Below are positions 16,728-24,403 of a DNA stretch of 64,000 nucleotides, piece after piece (position 1 is the first letter of the stretch; every line of letters begins with the position of its first letter). A program made the translations under genes and the position numbers. Under the pieces are notes generated by a model. The model saw nothing but the letters and a program-made list of their open reading frames with translations. It searched no databases and was not told where the DNA came from. The stretch comes from QYOJ01 sp964616825 (lineage in GTDB: Bacteria > Bacteroidota > Bacteroidia > Bacteroidales > FEN-979). The DNA is taken from the NCBI GenBank assembly GCA_964616825.1, contig CAZTSX010000008.1, positions 62,001 to 126,000 of the forward strand, given 5' to 3'.

Positions 16728-17630
16728 ATGGATGAAGCCGGAAAACATTATCGATATATGGAAGTTGCATTTACTTCGGTTCCGGAAGCCATGAAAGAGA
16801 TCGTTATGGCTGAACTAGCTGAGATCGGCTTCGATAGTTTCAATGAAGAGGAGTATAGACTGCTTGCATATATTCCAGAGGAATTTTTTATTGAACCTGC
16901 TGTCCAAAAAGTAATCGAAAAGTACAGGGAGTTGAGGGCGGTTTTCTGGACCGTCAAACGGATGCCGGATAAAAATTGGAATGAAGTTTGGGAAAGCTCT
17001 TACGAACCTGTCTTCATTGCCGGAAGATGTTACATCCGTGCCCCTTTTCATAAGTCGTTTGAAGATTCTCAAAACGCACCGGCTCATAAACTCACAAGTT
17101 CGCCAGTTCACCAGTTCACCAAGTGTTATGATATCATCATCGAACCCAAAATGTCTTTTGGAACTGCGCATCACGAGACAACCGCACTGATGATCGAATG
17201 GCTCCTTGAAGAAGATGTTTCCGGGAAAACGGTGCTTGATATGGGTTGTGGAACCGGTGTGCTTGCCATCCTGGCTTTTCAGTTGGGGGCGGCTGAGGTT
17301 TTTGCTATAGATAACGATAAACGGGCGTTCGAAAATACGACCGAGAATGTGCATAAAAATAAAGCGCGAGAAATTCACGTTATTCATGGAGACGTAAATG
17401 AGATCCCGGAGAAGAAAGTTAATCTGCTCCTGGCAAACATAAACAAGAATGTGCTTCTGGAACAAATTCCTGTTTATGCAAATGCCCTGTATGAAGGAGG
17501 GACCTTGTTTCTGAGTGGATTCTATTCAGATGACCTTCCGATGATCAGGGAGAAAGTAGAGGAGCAGCATCTAAAATTTGCCGGAGTGCGGAAAAAAAAC
17601 AACTGGATGGTTGTAAAATTCAACCGATGA
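16728..17630 (+). CDS. prmA: Ribosomal protein L11 methyltransferase
   Basis: 300 aa. Trimethylates ribosomal protein L11 using SAM. The C-terminal Rossmann domain carries VLDMGCGTGVLAI (motif I) at about 168-180 and LLANINKNVL near 229. EPKMSFGTAHHETT precedes it; the family usually has GTGxHxTT, so one Gly is Ala. Residues about 118-132 (HKLTSSPVHQFTK) are encoded by a period-8 tandem repeat and appear as an in-frame insertion between RAPFH and YDIIIEPK. The last codons overlap the next gene as ATGA. Confidence 0.92.
   Translation: MDEAGKHYRYMEVAFTSVPEAMKEIVMAELAEIGFDSFNEEEYRLLAYIPEEFFIEPAVQKVIEKYRELRAVFWTVKRMPDKNWNEVWESSYEPVFIAGRCYIRAPFHKSFEDSQNAPAHKLTSSPVHQFTKCYDIIIEPKMSFGTAHHETTALMIEWLLEEDVSGKTVLDMGCGTGVLAILAFQLGAAEVFAIDNDKRAFENTTENVHKNKAREIHVIHGDVNEIPEKKVNLLLANINKNVLLEQIPVYANALYEGGTLFLSGFYSDDLPMIREKVEEQHLKFAGVRKKNNWMVVKFNR
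17082..17129. repeat. In-gene period-8 repeat (GTTCACCA unit) in prmA
   Basis: Six octamers in a row (GCTCATAA, ACTCACAA, GTTCGCCA, GTTCACCA twice, AGTGTTAT) inside the prmA frame. Related words occur inside the saccharopine dehydrogenase gene and between genes near 54505. Confidence 0.85.
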
Positions 17631-20600
17631 AAAGATTTACCTGGTTACGCTATTTCTTTGCCATATGCTTTGTTGTGTCTGTTTTCACGCTTCAAGCCCA
17701 GCAACTCCGCAGGTTCTCGGGCGATTCCACAAAGTTTATCAGTGAGCTGAGTCAGCTCTTCTCATTTTTGAGTAAAAACGATCAGAAGATCGTTGAGAAA
17801 GTGATGATCCCCTTCCTGCAGAAATGGGAATCCGAGCAATACAGCCCGTCAAAAAAACAGATCATCTATTCAGTCTGTAACAAGATGCTCAAAAAGCGTA
17901 TGCGGGTGTTTCCCGATTTCTACAATTACATCTACGCGCTAAATGTGTTTGTTGATTCCCATCAACCCGACCAGTACTTTTACGATTGGTCGGAAATCAT
18001 GGAGTCGTTGGCAGAGACGAAATATAGCCGTCATTACCTGAAATTCCTGGAGTTCAGCATTCACCTTTTTGAAGAGGATATGATCTATCACTCCGCCTCA
18101 ACGGAATGGAAGCTGATAACTCCAAGCTACCGGTTTTACAATGATTCGGTTCCCATGGTAGAGGTAATGCCTACCGATATTATCTGTTACTCCAACCGCG
18201 ACAGCCTGACAATCTATCAGACACAAGGATTGTATTATCCGCTGGAAACCCGGTGGTATGGTCGCGGCGGGCGAATCGACTGGCGGCGGGCGGGATTAGA
18301 TCCTTCAAAGGTCTATGCTGTTCTCTCAGTGTATCAAATCCAGATGAAATTTTCTAAGTATGAGGCTGATTCCATGCTTTTCTTCAATAAAGACTATTTT
18401 TCAGCGCCACTACCCGGCAGGTTGATTGATAAAGTGCAGGCTGACGTGGTGGAAGAGAAAGCCACATACCCAAGGTTCTATTCATACGAAAGTTTGATAG
18501 GTATCCGGGATGTTTTTAATAACGTTGACTATATAGGTGGATTCTCTATGGAGGGAAGAAAAGTTATTGGATTCGGCTTGAAGAACCGGGATGCAGAGGT
18601 GATCTTCAAACGAGATAACCTGGAGTTCTTAACAGCACGTTCCCGAAGGTTCATCATACGCCCCGACAGGATCAACTCCGGTAATGCGTCAATAACAATT
18701 CATCACGACAAGGATTCCATCTACCATCCCGGATTAATGATGAAATACTTTGATCAGACCAAGGAACTCTCTCTCCTCAAAGATGAACGGGTGGCTATCA
18801 TCAGTCCCTGGTTCGACACCTGGCACAACATTGAGATCTACTGTGAGGCGCTCTACTGGAAACTCAATGAGCCAAAAATCAATTTTGAAGCAATGCGGGG
18901 ACCCGGTTCGACAAGCAAAGCGATGTTCGAATCCAGCAACTACTACTCACTGGGCAGGTATGAGCGTTTGCAGGGAATCGACGTTTTCAATCCACTGCAT
19001 GTCATCAAGAAGTATACTGAGCGACGTAACTCCAGGGAGTTTACACTGAATGAATTGATCGAATACTGGCGGATGCCACCTGCCCAGGTGGAGTCGCAGT
19101 TGATTCTCCTGAGTGCGCAGGGATTTCTGATCTACGATACGGATGATAAAAAAGCTGTGGTCAAGGATAAACTGATTCATTATGTAGATGCGAGTCATGG
19201 AAAAACCGACTATGATGAAATTATCTTCAGCTCAGAAATGGACGGGGAGTCCAATGCCGTTCTCGACCTGGATAATTTCGATTTGAAACTAAAAGGAGTA
19301 CTTGGTATCTATCTGTCTGATTCACAGCATGTATACATTGAGCCTCGGAATCATGAAATCATCCTGAAACAGAACCGTGATTTTGTATTTTCAGGCAAGA
19401 TCGAGGCCGGCCTCTTTGATTTTTACGCAAGTGATTGCTCGTTTGAGTATGACAAATTCAGGATCAACCTGCCTGCCATCGACCTCCTGGAGTTTTATGC
19501 AGTCAGCAGAAAGATAGACCCTAAAACAGGAAGGTATCCGATGAAGAAGGTTCAGACAGCTTTGAATGACCTAAGCGGATTTCTTCTGATAGACAATCCG
19601 CAAAACAAAGCCGGGTTGAAGAATTATCCTGATTATCCGATCTTTACTAACAAAGATACAGCTCATGTAAACTGGGATAAACCCTATATCCATCAAGGAG
19701 TATATGATAGTGAGAATTTTTATTTCGACGTACTTCCATTTACTATGAATAGCCTGGACTACATTGATACGGATAGCCTACAGTTTAATGGTCAACTTGT
19801 TTCTGCCGGAATCTTTCCGGATATCACTGAGCCGTTGAAAATCAGGCCCGATTTCTCTCTCGGATTTGAAAAACAATCAGATGCCACCGGATTCCCGATC
19901 TATGGAGGTAAAGGTGTCTTCGTCGCCAAAGTTGACTTGAGTAACAAGGGATTGATAGGGGAGGGACAACTCAACTATCTAAACTCCACATCAGTATCTG
20001 ACAATTTCATCTTCTACCCAGATAGCATGAAGACTGTTGCTCAGGGATTTGTGATAAGAGAACAAATGACGGGGATACAGTATCCGGCTGTGACAGCAGA
20101 TAGCGTAACCGAATTTTGGATGCCATATCAGGATTCGATGAGTATTACATCTACGACCAGAGATATCGCTATGTTCAACCATCAATCGCTGTTTGCAGGG
20201 ACTCTTGGCCTAACACCTTATGGAGTACGTGGCGCCGGGACAATGTACATTGAAGATGCTGAAATGGATTCGAAAGGTTTTAATTTTCAGCAACACACGT
20301 TCGATGCATACATCGCTAATTTCCGGATCAAATCATATGACATCAATGAACTGGCTATCTCCACAAAGAATTACCGGACCCATTTTGATTTTGAAGAGCG
20401 ACGGGGAGAGTTCAGGTCAAACCTCGGGATTTCTACGATGGAATTTCCGGTTAACAGATACATTTGTTCGATGGACAGGTTCGACTGGATGATCGACAAC
20501 GATGAGATCATGCTTACCAATGAAGAGAATTCTAAATATACTCTCCCCGACAACCTCAGCCTCTCTCAGCTAATCGATGTCGGATATACCGGAACAGAGT

Positions 20601-22123
20601 TTATCTCCATTCATCCACAACAAGATTCACTCAGGTTTTTTGCGTTGAGAGCACGTTACAACATTCGCTCAAATGTGATTAATGCTGAAGAGGTGAAGAT
20701 TATCAAGGTTGCAGATGCAGCAATCTACCCTGATAGCGGAATCGTTCAAATCCAGAAGAACGCTGTGATGAGCGAGCTGACAAATGCCAATATTATTGCC
20801 AATACCTCCTCAAGGCATCATAATTTTTATGATGCAAAAGTGAATGTGCTGGGAAGAAAAAAATATATGGGGTCCGGAACCTACGATTATTCGGATCGAA
20901 AAGGAGATCATCAGAAAATCTTCTTCAGCCGGATTTCGGTTGATACAACAGGCAATTCAGTGGGAAAAGGAACGATTCCAGGCACTTCCGATTTCATGTT
21001 GAACCCAGAGTTTGCTTTTGCAGGAAATGTGGAGATGAATGCTCCAGTCAGGGATCTGACCTTTACGGGGGCTTTCAAGCCGCAGACCGATTGCATGAAC
21101 CTCGGAACCAACTGGGTGAAGTTTTCAGCCATCATCGATCCGAACAATGTTATATTGCCGGTTAGTGACCCAATCAAAAACCGTAACTCTGAGAAATTAC
21201 TCCTCGGCATGGCTTACTCAAATACTGAAAACATGATCTATCCGGCCTTCTTCACTCCTCGAAGGAGTTTCAGTGATACAGTGATGATCTCCACAACCGG
21301 TATGATGACTTACAAGGTACCGTTAACATCTTTCAGGACAGCTCCGGAAATAGATCCTGCTGCTCCTGGCAAGTCTGGGTCCGTTGTCACATTGAATAAC
21401 TTCAATTGTCAGATGCATTCCGAAGGCAAGATAAATTTGAGCCTGAACTCCGGACCTCTTTTTATGGAGACATTTGGCAGTATGGACTACTATATTATTC
21501 CCGGCTCTACCAACTTCCGTTTGGGTATGATCCTTGATTTTCCTTTTGAGGAGCAGGTGATGGAAAAGATTCGCGACCAGATGACAGCCACCAATCTGCC
21601 TGGGATTCAGCTCTTCAACACAGGTTTCAATTTCATCTTGTCGGAACTGATCGAAGAGGATAAGCTGGAGAATCTGAAGTCGGAGCTTGAACTGGTAGGA
21701 AAATTCCGCAGGTTCCCCGATGAATTGGACAAGACTATGATCATTGCCGATGTGAGGATGAGTTATGATACGATCAGACGGTCATTTATCTCAACCGGAT
21801 CTATCGGGATCGCCACCATCAAAGATGAGATTGTGAACCGGTATCTGAAAGGGAAGATCGAGATGACGAAGAAACGAAACGGAGATGAATTCACCTTCTA
21901 CCTGGAGATTACTCCGAACGACTGGTTTTTCTTCAATTACCGGAATAATATCATGCAGTTTCTCTCGTCCGACCTGGATCTCAACGACAAGATAAAAGAA
22001 GCTCAGCTCAACCGTAAGGAATTTAAACGGCTGAATAAAATATGGAGAGGCTACAGGTATACCCTCTCTACCGGCAGAAAGAAGCGAGATTTTATAAGGC
22101 GTTTCGGGTTGGGAGAAGAATAA
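17627..22123 (+). CDS. Very large exported protein of unknown function
   Basis: 1498 aa, with a signal peptide (LRYFFAICFVVSVFTLQAQQ). The start overlaps prmA by four bases. No later membrane helix, no T9SS tail and no domain that I recognise. The N-terminal 200 residues look helical (FLSKNDQKIVEKVMIPFLQK). From about residue 230 it is rich in beta strands and Asp/Asn/Tyr, with passages such as DNLEFLTARSRRFIIRP, and repeated phrases like 'GKIEAGLFDFYASDC' and 'LIGEGQLNYLNST' that resemble stacked beta layers in large envelope-assembly proteins. It ends in a basic stretch (RGYRYTLSTGRKKRD). It is probably periplasmic or outer-membrane associated; the function is unknown. Confidence 0.8.
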   Translation: MKRFTWLRYFFAICFVVSVFTLQAQQLRRFSGDSTKFISELSQLFSFLSKNDQKIVEKVMIPFLQKWESEQYSPSKKQIIYSVCNKMLKKRMRVFPDFYNYIYALNVFVDSHQPDQYFYDWSEIMESLAETKYSRHYLKFLEFSIHLFEEDMIYHSASTEWKLITPSYRFYNDSVPMVEVMPTDIICYSNRDSLTIYQTQGLYYPLETRWYGRGGRIDWRRAGLDPSKVYAVLSVYQIQMKFSKYEADSMLFFNKDYFSAPLPGRLIDKVQADVVEEKATYPRFYSYESLIGIRDVFNNVDYIGGFSMEGRKVIGFGLKNRDAEVIFKRDNLEFLTARSRRFIIRPDRINSGNASITIHHDKDSIYHPGLMMKYFDQTKELSLLKDERVAIISPWFDTWHNIEIYCEALYWKLNEPKINFEAMRGPGSTSKAMFESSNYYSLGRYERLQGIDVFNPLHVIKKYTERRNSREFTLNELIEYWRMPPAQVESQLILLSAQGFLIYDTDDKKAVVKDKLIHYVDASHGKTDYDEIIFSSEMDGESNAVLDLDNFDLKLKGVLGIYLSDSQHVYIEPRNHEIILKQNRDFVFSGKIEAGLFDFYASDCSFEYDKFRINLPAIDLLEFYAVSRKIDPKTGRYPMKKVQTALNDLSGFLLIDNPQNKAGLKNYPDYPIFTNKDTAHVNWDKPYIHQGVYDSENFYFDVLPFTMNSLDYIDTDSLQFNGQLVSAGIFPDITEPLKIRPDFSLGFEKQSDATGFPIYGGKGVFVAKVDLSNKGLIGEGQLNYLNSTSVSDNFIFYPDSMKTVAQGFVIREQMTGIQYPAVTADSVTEFWMPYQDSMSITSTTRDIAMFNHQSLFAGTLGLTPYGVRGAGTMYIEDAEMDSKGFNFQQHTFDAYIANFRIKSYDINELAISTKNYRTHFDFEERRGEFRSNLGISTMEFPVNRYICSMDRFDWMIDNDEIMLTNEENSKYTLPDNLSLSQLIDVGYTGTEFISIHPQQDSLRFFALRARYNIRSNVINAEEVKIIKVADAAIYPDSGIVQIQKNAVMSELTNANIIANTSSRHHNFYDAKVNVLGRKKYMGSGTYDYSDRKGDHQKIFFSRISVDTTGNSVGKGTIPGTSDFMLNPEFAFAGNVEMNAPVRDLTFTGAFKPQTDCMNLGTNWVKFSAIIDPNNVILPVSDPIKNRNSEKLLLGMAYSNTENMIYPAFFTPRRSFSDTVMISTTGMMTYKVPLTSFRTAPEIDPAAPGKSGSVVTLNNFNCQMHSEGKINLSLNSGPLFMETFGSMDYYIIPGSTNFRLGMILDFPFEEQVMEKIRDQMTATNLPGIQLFNTGFNFILSELIEEDKLENLKSELELVGKFRRFPDELDKTMIIADVRMSYDTIRRSFISTGSIGIATIKDEIVNRYLKGKIEMTKKRNGDEFTFYLEITPNDWFFFNYRNNIMQFLSSDLDLNDKIKEAQLNRKEFKRLNKIWRGYRYTLSTGRKKRDFIRRFGLGEE

Positions 22124-22149
22124 ATGTATATACCTTCATGCCTGATAAA

Positions 22150-22178
22150 AATCGTTAATCGTAAATCAAATTAATCGA
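22150..22178. repeat. Intergenic period-7 repeat (AATCGTA unit)
   Basis: About four imperfect AATCGTT/AATCGTA/AATCAAA heptamers just upstream of plsY. Confidence 0.7.
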
Positions 22179-22185
22179 AAATTGA

Positions 22186-22830
22186 ATGCTTTGGATTGAA
22201 ATCACACTCATGATCATTGCCGCTTACCTGGTCGGGTCAATTCCAACTGCTGTGTGGGTAGGAAAGATTTTTTATGGCATTGATGTAAGGGAGCACGGAA
22301 GCGGCAATGCCGGCGCGACCAATACCGTGCGCGTACTGGGATACAAAGCAGGGATCCCTGTCATGCTTTTCGATATCTTTAAAGGGTGGTTCGTTGTTCA
22401 GGTAGTCGCCTGGCTCTCAATTCCGGGCCTAATCCCGAACGGAGTCACCTATGTCATGATCGGTTGTGCAATAGCAGCTGTCCTGGGCCACATCTTTCCT
22501 CTATACGCCGGTTTCCGTGGAGGGAAAGGGGTTGGCACCCTGGCAGGCGTTGGACTGGCTCTCTATCCGTTAGCGTTGTTGATCGTATTGGGTGTTTTTA
22601 TTGTCATACTGGCAATCACACATTATGTCTCCCTCTCCTCAATTCTCGGCTCAATCTCATTCCCTTTTATCGTATATTTCATTACGGGGGAGAGGCATAT
22701 AGCGCTTCTCGTACTAGCTATCCTTGTCGCTATTTTTGTTCCTCTTACGCATCGGCAAAATATCAAACGCTTGTTGAAGGGGAAAGAAAGCAAGTTTCAA
22801 TTCCGCCGGAAGAAAGTTAATAAAGAGTAA
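22186..22830 (+). CDS. plsY: Acyl-phosphate:glycerol-3-phosphate acyltransferase
   Basis: 214 aa integral membrane enzyme that starts phospholipid synthesis by acylating glycerol 3-phosphate. The family motifs are HGSGNAGATNTVRVLG (about 37-52), GHIFPLYAGFRGGKGVGTLA (about 102-121) and the final cytoplasmic THRQNIKRLLKGKE. About five membrane segments. It is followed by a short intergenic region with the dnaN promoter. Confidence 0.95.
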   Translation: MLWIEITLMIIAAYLVGSIPTAVWVGKIFYGIDVREHGSGNAGATNTVRVLGYKAGIPVMLFDIFKGWFVVQVVAWLSIPGLIPNGVTYVMIGCAIAAVLGHIFPLYAGFRGGKGVGTLAGVGLALYPLALLIVLGVFIVILAITHYVSLSSILGSISFPFIVYFITGERHIALLVLAILVAIFVPLTHRQNIKRLLKGKESKFQFRRKKVNKE

Positions 22831-22850
22831 AAACCCCTCCTTTGCATCTA

Positions 22851-22881
22851 TTGCTTATCCAAATTGAATATTGTATATTTG
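22851..22881 (+). promoter_or_regulatory. Bacteroidota promoter for dnaN
   Basis: TTG at 22851-22853, a 20-base spacer, then TATATTTG at 22874-22881. The dnaN ATG follows 24 bases later. Confidence 0.7.
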
Positions 22882-22905
22882 ACCCGATTTTAAAACTGTA
22901 AGGCT

Positions 22906-24030
22906 ATGAAGTTTATCATCTCGAGCTCACTTCTGCTGAAGAATCTGCAGGCCATCATAGGTGTGATCAATACCAACAACACACTGCCTATTCTGGATGA
23001 TTTTTTATTTGAACTAAAAGAGGAAGGATTGAAGGTGACATCTTCAGATCTCGAGACTACAATGAGTGTAACGATCAAACCGGATCGCGCTGAAGAACCG
23101 GGTAGCGTTGCCATACCTGCCAAGATCCTGGTTGACACCCTGAAAACCTTTCCGGATATTCCTCTCTCCTTTGTCATTAACGAAACCAATCAGTTGGTTG
23201 AGATCTCCGCCGGTGAGGGGAAATATAAGCTATCAGGACACAAGAGTGATGAGTATCCCAGAACACCCCTGCTTGAAGAGACAACATCGATCGAGCTCCA
23301 ATCGGAGATGCTGGCAGAAGCGATCAACAAAACACTGTTTGCCACGGGTAATGATGAATTGAGATTGGTTCTCTCGGGTATTTTTTGCGAACTCTCTCCA
23401 GATGATATCACCTTTGTAGCAACCGATGCTCACAAACTTGTGAGATATAAGCGTACAGATGCCAAATCGACAGATTCGGCTAACTTCATCCTGCCGAAGA
23501 AACCACTAAACCTGCTCAAGAACATCCTTGTTACCGAGGAGGTACCTGTAAAACTCGAATACAACAAAGCCAATGCCTTTTTCTCATTTAGTAACGTAGA
23601 ACTGGTTTGCCGGTTGATTGATGGGAAATATCCCAATTATGAGGCGGTGATCCCAACCAATAATCCGAATAAGTTAACAATCGACAGGCTCTCTTTATTG
23701 ACATCAATCCGGCGGGTTTCAATTTTTGCAAACCAATCAACTCATCAGATCCGTTTTAAGATCTCCGGCAAAGAACTGGTGCTCTCCGCAGAGGATATCG
23801 ATTTCTCGAATGAGGCCAAGGAAAGGCTTACCTGTGCATACGAGGGAGATGACATGGAAATAGGTTTCAACTCCAAATTTATGGTGGAGATGCTGAATAA
23901 CACCGAAACAGCGGAGGTTTTGATCGAGATGTCTGCATCTAACCGGGCCGGCATTCTCCTGCCCGTGGGTAATGAAAATAAAGATGAAGAAATATTGATG
24001 CTGGTTATGCCCGTCATGCTGGCAAAGTAG
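22906..24030 (+). CDS. dnaN: DNA polymerase III beta subunit (sliding clamp)
   Basis: 374 aa. Forms the ring that tethers the replicative polymerase to DNA. Three homologous clamp domains are evident: MKFIISSSLLLKNLQAIIGV at the start, VAIPAKILVDTLKTFPD, the central FVATDAHKLVRYK, LICRLIDGKYPNYEAVIP-like sequence near 245, and the C-terminal EEILMLVMPVMLAK that ends the peptide-binding pocket. dnaA is not adjacent. A REP-like palindrome and a strong terminator follow. Confidence 0.96.
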   Translation: MKFIISSSLLLKNLQAIIGVINTNNTLPILDDFLFELKEEGLKVTSSDLETTMSVTIKPDRAEEPGSVAIPAKILVDTLKTFPDIPLSFVINETNQLVEISAGEGKYKLSGHKSDEYPRTPLLEETTSIELQSEMLAEAINKTLFATGNDELRLVLSGIFCELSPDDITFVATDAHKLVRYKRTDAKSTDSANFILPKKPLNLLKNILVTEEVPVKLEYNKANAFFSFSNVELVCRLIDGKYPNYEAVIPTNNPNKLTIDRLSLLTSIRRVSIFANQSTHQIRFKISGKELVLSAEDIDFSNEAKERLTCAYEGDDMEIGFNSKFMVEMLNNTETAEVLIEMSASNRAGILLPVGNENKDEEILMLVMPVMLAK

Positions 24031-24041
24031 GGACAATCCAT

Positions 24042-24070
24042 GTAAGGGCGACCGGTTCGGTCGCCCCCCC
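24042..24070. repeat. REP-like palindrome (GGGCGACC / GGTCGCCC)
   Basis: GTAAGGGCGACC and GGTCGCCCC halves around a short centre. Same family as the palindromes at 39362-39390 and 39942-39970 near the RAYT gene. It is followed by a run of nine C and eight A. Confidence 0.8.
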
Positions 24071-24072
24071 CC

Positions 24073-24115
24073 AAAAAAAAGTAAGGGCAATCGAAACGGC
24101 TGCCCTTACTTTTTT
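24073..24115. terminator. Bidirectional terminator between dnaN and csp
   Basis: AAAAAAAAGTAAGGGCA pairs with TGCCCTTACTTTTTT around an 11-base loop. The flanking A and T tracts serve both convergent genes. Confidence 0.9.
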
Positions 24116-24134
24116 GCATCAATCGTAGTAAATA

Positions 24135-24326
24135 CTATGCTTTCTTTACATTGATTGCTTTTTTGCCGCGTTGGTCCTCTGTAATATCAAACACAACATC
24201 GTCATTTTCTTGAATTTTGTCGATGACCCCGCTTACATGAACAAAGAGGTCCTTTTGACTTTCGTCATCAATGATGAAACCAAAACCTTTTCTCTCATTG
24301 AAAAATTTAACTTTACCTGTTGACAT
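24135..24326 (-). CDS. Cold-shock domain protein
   Basis: 63 aa single OB-fold RNA/DNA chaperone of the CspA family. GKVKFFNERKGFGFI holds RNP-1 (KGFGFI) and DLFVHVSGV is RNP-2. The usual length is 65-70 aa. It is convergent with dnaN. It probably binds single-stranded RNA during cold or growth transitions. Confidence 0.95.
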   Translation of the reverse strand: MSTGKVKFFNERKGFGFIIDDESQKDLFVHVSGVIDKIQENDDVVFDITEDQRGKKAINVKKA

Positions 24327-24403
24327 AATAGTATTTAATTAAAAATTAGATGGGCGCGAAGATACAAATAAATTTCACAACCAGAAAATTACGCAAATAA
24401 AAT

